Shown in pieces: positions 21,776-29,287 of a stretch of DNA of 29,287 nt. The DNA comes from CAYXPG01 sp964564845 (lineage in GTDB: Bacteria > Planctomycetota > Phycisphaerae > Sedimentisphaerales > Anaerobacaceae), in NCBI GenBank assembly GCA_964564845.1, contig CAZMCN010000008.1:1-29287 (forward strand), given 5' to 3'. The translations under genes were made by a program, and so were the position numbers. The notes under the pieces were generated by a model, which was not told where the DNA came from, did no database searches, and saw only the letters and a list, made by a program, of their open reading frames with translations. Every line of letters begins with the position of its first letter. The stretch's first letter is position 1.

Positions 21776-24655
21776 ATGGCGAAAGGGATAGAAAAAGCGA
21801 TAAAAATAACCGGGGCATCTGAGCACAACCTAAAAAATATCGACCTTAGTATTCCGCGTGATAAGCTGGTGGTGATTACCGGTATAAGCGGTTCGGGCAA
21901 AAGCTCTCTGGCCTTTGATACGATTTACGCCGAGGGCAGGAGAAAATACGTCGAATCGCTCAGTGCCTATGCACGTCAGTTTCTCGAACAGATGCAGAAG
22001 CCGGCGGTGGGTGAGATTACGGGGCTGCCTCCCACAATTGCGATTGAGCAGCGAAGCTCGGCCAGCAATCCCCGCTCGACGGTGGCCACTACCACCGAAA
22101 TTTACGATTATTTCCGATTGCTGTTTGCCCGTGCGGGACAGCCCCACTGCTGGATTTGCGGCAGAGAGATAACCAGCCAGCCCCCGTCGCAAATAGTAGA
22201 TTCGATTCTTGCCTTGTCTGAAGGAACGAAGGTGCAGATTTGCGCTCCGCTGGTTCGCGGTAAAAAAGGCGAGCACAGAAATATTTTTTCCGAGATACAG
22301 CATCAAGGCTTCGTTCGGGTGCGTGTGGATGGGGTCATTTACGATTTGCATAATGTTCCTGATTTGAATAAGAACAAAAAGCACAACATTGCGGCGGTTG
22401 TTGACAGATTGATTATTAATGATTCGGTGCGAGTTCGCCTGACTGATTCGGTGGAGACGGCGCTTAAACTTGGCGACGGGGTTCTTTTGCTGCTGGCGGC
22501 CGAACCTAAAAGCGAAAAGTCAAAGAACAACGACAATCAGTGGAAGGAATTTGTCTATAGTGAGAAGTTTGCCTGCCCCAGGCATCCGCAGGCGAGTCTT
22601 GAGGAGCTCTCGCCCCGTCTGTTTAGCTTTAACAGTCCTTACGGAGCCTGCGGAAGTTGTGACGGCTTGGGGACAATTCTGGAGTTCGACCCCGACCTGG
22701 TTGTTCCGGACAAACTAAAGTCGCTGGAAAACGGTGCTGTTGCTGCCTGGCGCGGGGGCGGTAAAAGAATGAACATATTCTATAATCGGCTTATAAAGAA
22801 GTTTTGCAGGAATATGGGTATCAGCAAATCGATGCCGTTTGAGCGGATACCTGACGAGATAAAGAGGATTTTGATGTACGGGACGGGGCCGTCTGAGAGG
22901 CAAAAGTACAGCCTGTCGTTTGAGGGGGTTATCCCGAACCTTGCGCGGCGATGGAGGACGACCACCAGTGAATATGTTAAGGCCAGATTGCATAGTTATC
23001 TTTCTGAGCAGCCCTGCCAGAGCTGCGGTGGTGCGAGGCTCAGACCTGAAGCCACTGCTGTAACCGTAGGAGACAGCAGTATTCATCAGCTGACTTCGTT
23101 GAGTGTTGAAAGGGCCCAGAAATTTTTTAATAAGCTTGAGCTTGATGAAGAAAGGTCGCTGATTGCCGTTCAGATTTTGAAAGAGATACAGGCCAGGCTG
23201 AGATTTATGGTCGATGTCGGGCTTGGGTATTTGACTCTGGATAGGCGAAGCAGCACTCTTTCCGGCGGCGAGGCGCAGCGGATTCGGCTGGCGACACAGG
23301 TCGGCAGCGGCCTGGTTGGGGTCTGTTACGTTCTTGATGAGCCGACAATAGGTCTGCACAAGCGCGACAATGACCGTTTGCTCGGGATACTGCACCGGCT
23401 GAGCAGACTCGGCAATACCGTTATAGTTGTCGAGCACGATGAGGATATTATCAAAAGTGCGGACCATATTATCGACATAGGCCCGGCTGCAGGCGCACAG
23501 GGCGGACGGATTGTTGTCCAGGGAGATTACAAGGACGTTACCGGATGCAGAGAATCTTTGACCGGTGAATATCTGAGCGGCAGAAAGAAAATAAGCCTGC
23601 CGGTTAAAAGACACAAATACAATTTGAGAAAATGTGTCGAGGTAAAGGGCGCTGCGGAGAACAATCTAAGAAATATAAATGTGAGATTTCCGCTTGGTGT
23701 TTTTATCTGCGTGACAGGCGTTTCGGGTTCCGGCAAGAGTTCTTTGGTCAGCCAGATTCTTATAAGGGCCTTAAAACGTCGGCTTTATGAATCCCGCGAA
23801 AGGCCCGGCAAACACAAAACCATTCTTGGCACTTCGCAGATTGACAGGGTCATAGAGATAGACCAGTCGCCTATAGGCAAAACGCCCCGCAGTAACCCGG
23901 CGACATATACCGGAGTCTTTGACGTTATAAGAAAACTGTTTAGTATGACGCGGGAGGCGAAGATTCGCGGTTACAAGCCCGGAAGATTCAGCTTCAATGT
24001 CAAGGGCGGAAGATGTGAGTACTGCAGGGGGCAGGGGACAAAGAAAATCGAAATGCATTTTTTGCCTGATGTTTATGTAACCTGCCAGAGCTGCAAGGGT
24101 AAAAGATATAATCCCCAGACGCTGCAGGTTACTTACAAGGGTAAAAACATCGCCGATGTGCTTGATATGAGAATAGATGAAGCGCTCGAATTTTTTGCTA
24201 ATTTTCCGACCATTGTACGTTTGTTGAAGATGCTCTATGACGTTGGTCTGGGATATATGCAGTTGGGCCAGTCATCAACGACGCTTTCCGGCGGTGAGGC
24301 GCAAAGGGTGAAACTGGCAACCGAGCTGGGCAAGGTCGCTACCGGCCGGACACTTTATCTGCTTGATGAGCCGACAACGGGGCTTCACTTTGCCGATATT
24401 CGTAATCTCTTAAATGTCCTGCAGAGATTGACCGATATGGGTAATACAATCGTTGTAATCGAGCATAATCTTGATGTTATTAAAATGGCGGACTATATAA
24501 TAGACCTCGGTCCGGGCGGCGGTGATTCGGGCGGCAGAGTCGTTGCTGAAGGAGCGCCGGAGGAGATTGTCAAAAACAAAAAGAGTTATACAGCAAAATA
24601 CCTGCGGGACAAACTGAACAGGAAAAAAAGGACAAAAACAAAAAAGCGAGAATAA
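21776..24655 (+). CDS. uvrA: Excinuclease ABC subunit A
   Basis: UvrA is the ATP-dependent damage sensor of nucleotide excision repair and loads UvrB. Two ABC modules are visible. The first Walker A GISGSGKSS is at 36-44, with the signature TLSGGEAQRIRLATQ and Walker B VLDEPTIGLH. The second Walker A GVSGSGKSS is near 648, with TLSGGEAQRVKLATEL and LLDEPTTGLH. Zinc modules (CWICGRE, CPRHP with CGSCDGLG, and CEYCRGQG with CQSCKGKRY) are complete. ATG 21776 (959 residues) is preferred over an in-frame TTG at 21740 because GAGG (21767-21770) lies 5 nt upstream. It stands divergently from fic and is followed by mtnA after 23 bp. Confidence 0.97.
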   Translation: MAKGIEKAIKITGASEHNLKNIDLSIPRDKLVVITGISGSGKSSLAFDTIYAEGRRKYVESLSAYARQFLEQMQKPAVGEITGLPPTIAIEQRSSASNPRSTVATTTEIYDYFRLLFARAGQPHCWICGREITSQPPSQIVDSILALSEGTKVQICAPLVRGKKGEHRNIFSEIQHQGFVRVRVDGVIYDLHNVPDLNKNKKHNIAAVVDRLIINDSVRVRLTDSVETALKLGDGVLLLLAAEPKSEKSKNNDNQWKEFVYSEKFACPRHPQASLEELSPRLFSFNSPYGACGSCDGLGTILEFDPDLVVPDKLKSLENGAVAAWRGGGKRMNIFYNRLIKKFCRNMGISKSMPFERIPDEIKRILMYGTGPSERQKYSLSFEGVIPNLARRWRTTTSEYVKARLHSYLSEQPCQSCGGARLRPEATAVTVGDSSIHQLTSLSVERAQKFFNKLELDEERSLIAVQILKEIQARLRFMVDVGLGYLTLDRRSSTLSGGEAQRIRLATQVGSGLVGVCYVLDEPTIGLHKRDNDRLLGILHRLSRLGNTVIVVEHDEDIIKSADHIIDIGPAAGAQGGRIVVQGDYKDVTGCRESLTGEYLSGRKKISLPVKRHKYNLRKCVEVKGAAENNLRNINVRFPLGVFICVTGVSGSGKSSLVSQILIRALKRRLYESRERPGKHKTILGTSQIDRVIEIDQSPIGKTPRSNPATYTGVFDVIRKLFSMTREAKIRGYKPGRFSFNVKGGRCEYCRGQGTKKIEMHFLPDVYVTCQSCKGKRYNPQTLQVTYKGKNIADVLDMRIDEALEFFANFPTIVRLLKMLYDVGLGYMQLGQSSTTLSGGEAQRVKLATELGKVATGRTLYLLDEPTTGLHFADIRNLLNVLQRLTDMGNTIVVIEHNLDVIKMADYIIDLGPGGGDSGGRVVAEGAPEEIVKNKKSYTAKYLRDKLNRKKRTKTKKRE

Positions 24656-24678
24656 AAGGAAGGGTTTGGCGAATTTTT

Positions 24679-25740
24679 ATGATTGCTCAAACGCTTAAAT
24701 GGGTTGGTGACATTGACGGTTTTCTGGAGCTTACGGACCAGCGGCTGCTGCCTGCTGATTTTGTCAGGCTGCGGTGCAGGGACATCAGCCAGGTATATGA
24801 AGCGATAAAGACCCTTGCTGTGCGCGGCGCTCCGGCATTAGGGGTTAGTGCAGCATACGGGCTGGTTTTGAGTTTGCAGAAGTTGGATGAGGGCAGCGGT
24901 GTCCGTGCCGGACTTGTCTGTCTGAAGGAGGCCGGTGACTATCTGACCTCGTCACGACCGACGGCGGTGAACCTGTTCTGGGCGGTGGAAAGGGTCAGGC
25001 AAAAAGCTGAGGAATTTGCCGGGGCAGCAGCGAAGGCGGATTTGACGAAACTGCGTCAGGTTGTTCTGGCCGAGGCCAACGCTGTTTGTCAGGAAGATAT
25101 TGATATGTGCCGACGGATTGGAGAAAACGGCCAAAAGTTTATCAGGGATGACAGCGGCGTTTTGACACACTGCAACGCCGGTGCGCTGGCAACTGCCGGT
25201 CAGGGAACGGCTTTGTCGGTGATATTTGAGGCACATAAAAGGGGCAGGAAATTCAAGGTTTATGCCGATGAGACCCGACCTTTATTGCAGGGAGCACGAT
25301 TGACAGCGTGGGAATTAAAGCAGGCCCGAATTGATGTTACGGTTATTTGTGACAATATGGCAGGGGCGCTTATGAAACAGGGGCAAATCAGTATGGTGCT
25401 AACCGGCGCCGACAGGATCGCTGCAAACGGTGATGCGGCTAATAAAATCGGCACTTACAGTCTGAGTGTTCTGGCCAAAGTTAATGGCATACCTTTTTAT
25501 ATTGCTGCACCGTCGAGCACATTTGATTTGAGTATAAAAAGCGGAGACGAGATACCCATCGAGCAAAGGGCTGCCGAAGAGGTAACGACCTTTGCTAAAG
25601 AGCAGATTGTTCCTGAAGGCGTTGACGTGTATAATCCGGCTTTCGATGTTACAGATGCCTCGCTTATTACCGCAATAATTACAGAAAAGGGTGTAATTGA
25701 GGGCCCCAATGTTGACAGTATTTCCAGGTTTTTGAGGTGA
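24679..25740 (+). CDS. mtnA: S-methyl-5-thioribose-1-phosphate isomerase
   Basis: It converts methylthioribose-1-phosphate to methylthioribulose-1-phosphate in methionine salvage. Family motifs are RGAPALGVSAAYG (49-61), THCNAGALATAGQGTALS with catalytic Cys165, DETRPLLQGARLTAWEL and TGADRIAANGDAANKIGTY with catalytic Asp244. These catalytic residues separate it from eIF2B-like regulatory homologues. The 353 residues are typical. GGAAGGG precedes ATG 24679, though about 11 nt away. The rest of the salvage pathway is not in the window. Its neighbour starts 7 bp after its stop. Confidence 0.95.
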   Translation: MIAQTLKWVGDIDGFLELTDQRLLPADFVRLRCRDISQVYEAIKTLAVRGAPALGVSAAYGLVLSLQKLDEGSGVRAGLVCLKEAGDYLTSSRPTAVNLFWAVERVRQKAEEFAGAAAKADLTKLRQVVLAEANAVCQEDIDMCRRIGENGQKFIRDDSGVLTHCNAGALATAGQGTALSVIFEAHKRGRKFKVYADETRPLLQGARLTAWELKQARIDVTVICDNMAGALMKQGQISMVLTGADRIAANGDAANKIGTYSLSVLAKVNGIPFYIAAPSSTFDLSIKSGDEIPIEQRAAEEVTTFAKEQIVPEGVDVYNPAFDVTDASLITAIITEKGVIEGPNVDSISRFLR

Positions 25741-25747
25741 AAGACTT

Positions 25748-27208
25748 ATGTCAGAAGCAGAGAGTCAAAATTCGCAATCGGCTCCGGCAGTTGCCGCAGC
25801 GCAGCCGAATGAGGAGTCATTGCTTCGCTGGCGCAGGCGAAATAGTTATTACTATAGCTGGCTGGAGCGGATTTACAGGTTTGTTGTTCGCCCGAACAGC
25901 CGGGTTCTGGATGTCGGTTGTGAATGCGGAGACCTGTTGGCGGCGGTTGAGCCGTCCTACGGCCTGGGCGTAGATTCGGACGGCGATGCTATTGAACTGG
26001 CGAAAAAGCGATTCAGCCATTTGGAATTTCGCACAGCCGACCCACACGAGCTGCAGCTCGATGAAAAATTCGATTATGTTCTGATTTGCAATTCATTGGG
26101 TCAGTGGCGTGACATCCAGGAGGTTCTTGAGCGCATTCATCCGGCAACGACCGAAAGTACACGGATTGTGATAACTTATTACAATCATTTTTGGGAGAGT
26201 GTTTTGCGATTGGGGTCGTGGCTTAGAATTCGTCGGCCTCATCGATATCAAAACTGGCTGCCGTCGAAGGACATTGAAAATCTGCTTGATTTGAGCGGTT
26301 TTGACGTTATTCGGTCGGACTCTTTTGTGCTGTTGCCGAAGCGTATCTGGCCTTTTACAAGTATTTGTAATTACGTTCTTTCTTTGCTGCCTGGATTTTG
26401 TTTTTTCAATTTGGTGAATCTTGTGGTAGCTCGTCCGGCGCCCGTTGCCTGCCGTGATGAAGATTTGTCTGTTTCAGTTATAGTTCCGTGCAGAAATGAG
26501 CGGGGCAACATTGAAGACGCCATAAAACGGATTCCTAAAATGGGCAGGCAGACTGAGATAATTTTTGTTGACGGCAGCAGCACGGACGGTACAGCCGAGG
26601 AGATAGAAAACCAGATAAAAAGGCATCCGGAGCGCAAAATAAGGCTGATTCATCAGGGTGACGGTGTCGGCAAAGGAGACGCTGTCAGGAAAGGTTTTAC
26701 AGCCGCTGGGGCGGATGTTCTGGTCATTCAGGATGCGGATTTGACGGCGCCGCCTGAGGATTTGCCGAAATTTTTCAGGGCGCTGCGCGACGGAAGGGGT
26801 GAGTATATCAACGGCTCACGGCTTGTTTATCCTATGGAAAAGCAGGCGATGCGTTTTTTGAATCTGCTTGGCAACAAATTTTTCGGCTCACTGTTTAGCT
26901 GGCTGCTGGGCCAGAGATTCAGGGACACCCTTTGCGGAACTAAGATGATTCGCAAAAGAGATTACCAGTTGATAGCGGCCAATCGTTCATACTTCGGTGA
27001 TTTTGACCCGTTCGGTGATTTTGACCTTATCTTCGGGGCGGTAAAGCAGAACTTTAAGGTTGTTGAGGTGCCGGTGACATATCGTGCAAGGACATACGGT
27101 TCGACGAATATCAGCCGATTCAGACACGGCTGGCTGCTGCTTAAGATGAGCTGGATAGCATTTAAGAAAATCAAGTGGCTTCCGAGGACACGTAAAACCA
27201 AAAGGTAA
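25748..27208 (+). CDS. Fusion of class I SAM methyltransferase and family 2 glycosyltransferase
   Basis: Residues about 45-230 form a methyltransferase-like domain: VLDVGCECGDLL (53-64) is the SAM loop, GVDSDGDAIELA follows, and FDYVLICNSL is motif IV-like. Residues about 240-475 form a GT2 domain: SVSVIVPCRNERGNIEDAI, TEIIFVDGSSTDGT, GKGDAVRKGF, the DXD-like IQDADLTAPPEDL (Asp329, Asp331) and LCGTKMIRKRDY. The GT half resembles dolichol-phosphate mannosyltransferase-type enzymes acting on lipid-linked sugars (inference). A hydrophobic segment near 208-228 (YVLSLLPGFCFFNLVNLVV) joins the domains and may contact the membrane. It lies in the mtnA to TMTC-like gene run, with 53 bp to the next gene. 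Donor and acceptor are unknown. Confidence 0.9.
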   Translation: MSEAESQNSQSAPAVAAAQPNEESLLRWRRRNSYYYSWLERIYRFVVRPNSRVLDVGCECGDLLAAVEPSYGLGVDSDGDAIELAKKRFSHLEFRTADPHELQLDEKFDYVLICNSLGQWRDIQEVLERIHPATTESTRIVITYYNHFWESVLRLGSWLRIRRPHRYQNWLPSKDIENLLDLSGFDVIRSDSFVLLPKRIWPFTSICNYVLSLLPGFCFFNLVNLVVARPAPVACRDEDLSVSVIVPCRNERGNIEDAIKRIPKMGRQTEIIFVDGSSTDGTAEEIENQIKRHPERKIRLIHQGDGVGKGDAVRKGFTAAGADVLVIQDADLTAPPEDLPKFFRALRDGRGEYINGSRLVYPMEKQAMRFLNLLGNKFFGSLFSWLLGQRFRDTLCGTKMIRKRDYQLIAANRSYFGDFDPFGDFDLIFGAVKQNFKVVEVPVTYRARTYGSTNISRFRHGWLLLKMSWIAFKKIKWLPRTRKTKR

Positions 27209-27228
27209 TTGAGCGGTTTAAGTTTGTT

Positions 27229-27251
27229 TGCCGGGCTTTTGGTGCTCGGCA
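27229..27251 (+). promoter_or_regulatory. Hairpin overlapping the ribosome site of the TMTC-like gene
   Basis: TGCCGGGC (27229-27236) pairs with GCTCGGCA (27244-27251) through seven Watson-Crick pairs and one G-U pair around a 7-nt loop. The AGGAA ribosome site (27251-27255) lies at its base, so the hairpin could affect translation of the gene starting at 27262. No T-run marks a terminator. Confidence 0.35.
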
Positions 27252-27261
27252 GGAACGCTAT

Positions 27262-29223
27262 ATGAAACGAGCATCCCGGAAATCGGAACTCATTTTTGCT
27301 GCGCTGGCAATTGTTACCATTATGGTCTATTGGCAGGTGACGGGGTTTGACTTCGTTGATTTTGATGATGATATTTACGTGGAGGAGAATCAGATTGTAC
27401 AAAGGGGGCTGACGCGGGAAGGTTTTGTGTGGGCCTTTACCACAGGCAGGACCGGTAACTGGCATCCGTTGACGTGGCTGTCGCTTATGCTCGATTGTCA
27501 ATTATCGCAGAATTTGGCGCGCTGCTGTCATACGACCAACGTGCTGATTCATATTGCAAATACGTTGTTATTGTTTTGGGTTTTGAAGCGGATGACGTCG
27601 GCGTTTTGGTGCAGCGCGTTTGTGGCGGCACTGTTCGCACTGCACCCGCTGCACGTGGAGTCTGTGGCGTGGATTTCGGAGAGAAAGGACGTGCTGAGCA
27701 CGCTTTTCTTCTTTTTGACAATACTGTTTTATATACGCTATGTCGAGAGGCGGGGTTTTTTCAGATATGTTCCGGTGGTGTTGTGTTTTGCACTCGGCCT
27801 GCTGGCCAAGGCGATGCTTGTAACGCTGCCGTTTGCGCTGCTTCTTCTGGATTATTGGCCGTTGGGGCGTTTCCGGCCGGGTAAATTGGCCGCCGGAGGT
27901 GAAGAAGGGAAAAATACGAGGAAGGCGGCAGGGCTTTTGGTGTTCGAGAAGGCGCCCCTTTTTGTTTTGACGGTTATTTTATGTCTCGTTACATACCTGC
28001 TGCACAAGAGCACTAAAGGGATTATGGATTTGGACCTTGATGTACAGCTGGCCAACGTAGTTGCATCCTATGGCCGTTATATAGGCAGGATGTTTTGGCC
28101 GAGGGGGCTGGCAGTGATTTATCTGCATCCTAACAGGATAGAGGTCGGCGTGATGGTGATTTCGTTAATCGTATTGATTTGTATATCGGCAGTGGTGATT
28201 TTTTTGGGGCGTCGGCGGCCATATCTGGTGGTGGGATGGTTGTGGTATATAGGCTTGCTGATACCTGTGATAGGTTTTGTGCAGATAGGCAATCATTCGA
28301 TGGCCGACAGGTACAGCTATGTGCCGCTGATTGGCCTGTTCATTATGCTTACCTGGAGTGCTGCGGAGCTGGCCAAAGCTAAACATTATCCTAAAGGTGC
28401 GTTAGCAACGGCGGGCATCTTGATAGTTTTGCTTTTGTCGGTTTGTACAGTGTTTCAGATACGGCACTGGCAGAACGGAGTTACGCTTTTCGCTCGTGCA
28501 ATTGATGTAACCGGGGGCAATTATGTGGCGTATAATAACTTTGGGATGGCGTTGGATAGGGCCGGTAAAGTCGATGAAGCGATTGAGCAGTGGAAGCAGG
28601 CGTTACGGCTAAATCCGAACCATTACAAGGTCATCGGCAATCTGGTTCGGGTTCTGGTGGAAAAGGGGCATATTGAAGAGGCGCTTTTTTATTACAGTAA
28701 GTCTGTGGGGTGGTCGCCGGATGACTGCAGGACACGTACGAGTTTGGCTGATACACTCTTTCGGCTGAGGGGTTATCACAGGGCCGTGGAGCATTATGAA
28801 GCGGCACTTGCTGCCGGCTGCGATGATGCGAGTATCCATTACAATTTGGCTGTAGCCCTTTCACATCAGGGCAGATATGACGATTCGATTCTTCATTATA
28901 GTAAGTTTTTGCAGCAGCAGCCGGACAGTTTCAGAGCGCACAATAATCTCGGTGCAGTATTGATGTCTAAGCGTGATGACGCCGAAGCGATAAGACATTT
29001 TCAGGAGGCGTTGCGGCTGAATTGGGACTATTTCGGTGCGCATATGAACTTAGCGACGATACTGATGGAGCGGGGCAATATCCCTGAAGCAATAAAGCAT
29101 TATGAGCAGGCGGTGCGTATTGACCCGAACGACATCACAGCTCGGCGGGAGTTGGAGAATGCCAGGGAAGCTGCAGGCAAACAGGCCGAAGGCAGACGAG
29201 TAACAGGCAGGGACACTATATGA
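27262..29223 (+). CDS. TMTC-like polytopic membrane protein with C-terminal TPRs (putative GT-C glycosyltransferase)
   Basis: The N-terminal ~415 residues hold about ten hydrophobic segments (for example LIFAALAIVTIMVYW, STLFFFLTILFYIRY, PFALLLLDYW). An acidic first loop, FVDFDDDIYV (31-40), GNWHPLTWLSLMLDCQL and ALHPLHVESVAWISERKDVL resemble the TMTC / DUF1736 type O-mannosyltransferases of the GT-C class. From about residue 420 six TPRs follow (AYNNFGMALDRAGKVDEAIE, VRIDPNDITARREL). Such proteins are frequent in planctomycete and delta-proteobacterial genomes; their substrates are unknown. The stop overlaps the start of a paralogous gene by four bases (ATGA at 29220-29223). Confidence 0.85.
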   Translation: MKRASRKSELIFAALAIVTIMVYWQVTGFDFVDFDDDIYVEENQIVQRGLTREGFVWAFTTGRTGNWHPLTWLSLMLDCQLSQNLARCCHTTNVLIHIANTLLLFWVLKRMTSAFWCSAFVAALFALHPLHVESVAWISERKDVLSTLFFFLTILFYIRYVERRGFFRYVPVVLCFALGLLAKAMLVTLPFALLLLDYWPLGRFRPGKLAAGGEEGKNTRKAAGLLVFEKAPLFVLTVILCLVTYLLHKSTKGIMDLDLDVQLANVVASYGRYIGRMFWPRGLAVIYLHPNRIEVGVMVISLIVLICISAVVIFLGRRRPYLVVGWLWYIGLLIPVIGFVQIGNHSMADRYSYVPLIGLFIMLTWSAAELAKAKHYPKGALATAGILIVLLLSVCTVFQIRHWQNGVTLFARAIDVTGGNYVAYNNFGMALDRAGKVDEAIEQWKQALRLNPNHYKVIGNLVRVLVEKGHIEEALFYYSKSVGWSPDDCRTRTSLADTLFRLRGYHRAVEHYEAALAAGCDDASIHYNLAVALSHQGRYDDSILHYSKFLQQQPDSFRAHNNLGAVLMSKRDDAEAIRHFQEALRLNWDYFGAHMNLATILMERGNIPEAIKHYEQAVRIDPNDITARRELENAREAAGKQAEGRRVTGRDTI

Positions 29224-29287
29224 GACGAACACCCCGGAAATCTTATTTTCTAATGATTTGTTTGGCCCTTGTGGTTGCTACGGGTGC
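29220..29287 (+). CDS. Partial paralogue of the preceding TMTC-like gene (right-edge truncated)
   Basis: ATG 29220 overlaps the upstream stop and starts MRRTPRKSYFLMICLALVV, closely matching the start of the preceding protein (MKRASRKSELIFAALAIV). Over the 37 nt around the two starts (27248-27284 and 29206-29242) 32 positions are identical, including the ribosome site. Only 22 codons lie in the window. It is inferred to be a second membrane/TPR protein made by tandem duplication and translated by coupling. Confidence 0.75.
   Translation, partial: MRRTPRKSYFLMICLALVVATG

Noticed and set aside
22715..23614. A 299-codon antisense frame in uvrA
   Set aside because: It is a shadow of the uvrA coding frame in GC-rich sequence.

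Overview
The window looks like a chromosomal segment from a Gram-negative planctomycete, most likely of the Phycisphaerae (inference). Support comes from a complete outer-membrane/lipid A block (BamA, Skp, LpxD, an LpxC-FabZ fusion, LpxA), a GlmU reduced to its uridylyltransferase half, TPR-rich membrane and exported proteins, and mixed ATG/TTG starts. No rRNA, CRISPR array, transposase or phage gene was found. One tRNA (Gln, UUG) is present.

Layout. (1) 1-1423, minus: exported trypsin-like protease with a C-terminal array of almost identical 102-bp TPR units that runs off the left edge and contains a one-base frameshift. (2) 1424-2376: mostly non-coding, with short palindromes, a possible frameshifted small gene and a promoter for ilvC. 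(3) 2377-4193: ilvC and a putative lipoprotein. (4) 4194-4865: a structured non-coding stretch with tRNA-Gln. (5) 4866-19352: one long plus-strand run. It starts with the housekeeping set glmU(N-terminal)-prs-rplY-pth, continues with rpsF-ssb-rpsR-rplI-dnaB, then bamA-skp-lpxD-lpxC/fabZ-lpxA, a Gfo/Idh/MocA oxidoreductase and a lipoprotein cyclophilin. Spacers are mostly under 100 bp, and lpxD overlaps lpxC/fabZ. (6) 19366-21427, minus: endonuclease V (nfi) and an AT-richer Fic-family AMPylase gene. The fic upstream region has a strong promoter bracketed by repeated TACTAAT boxes. (7) 21776-29287, plus: uvrA, mtnA, a methyltransferase-glycosyltransferase fusion, and two tandem TMTC-like membrane/TPR proteins, the second cut by the right edge.

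How the genes work together. Block 5 links UDP-GlcNAc supply (GlmU half), PRPP supply, translation and replication factors, outer-membrane protein insertion and the first steps of lipid A synthesis from UDP-GlcNAc. The oxidoreductase after lpxA may modify the lipid A precursor (inference). Block 7 combines DNA repair, methionine salvage and probable envelope glycosylation.

The points most worth a second look are the fic promoter/operator architecture, the NADH-type cofactor loop in IlvC, the structured non-coding region before tRNA-Gln, the single-domain GlmU, the GnnA-like oxidoreductase and the tandem TMTC-like genes. All functional calls rest on motif recognition by eye; no database search was run.
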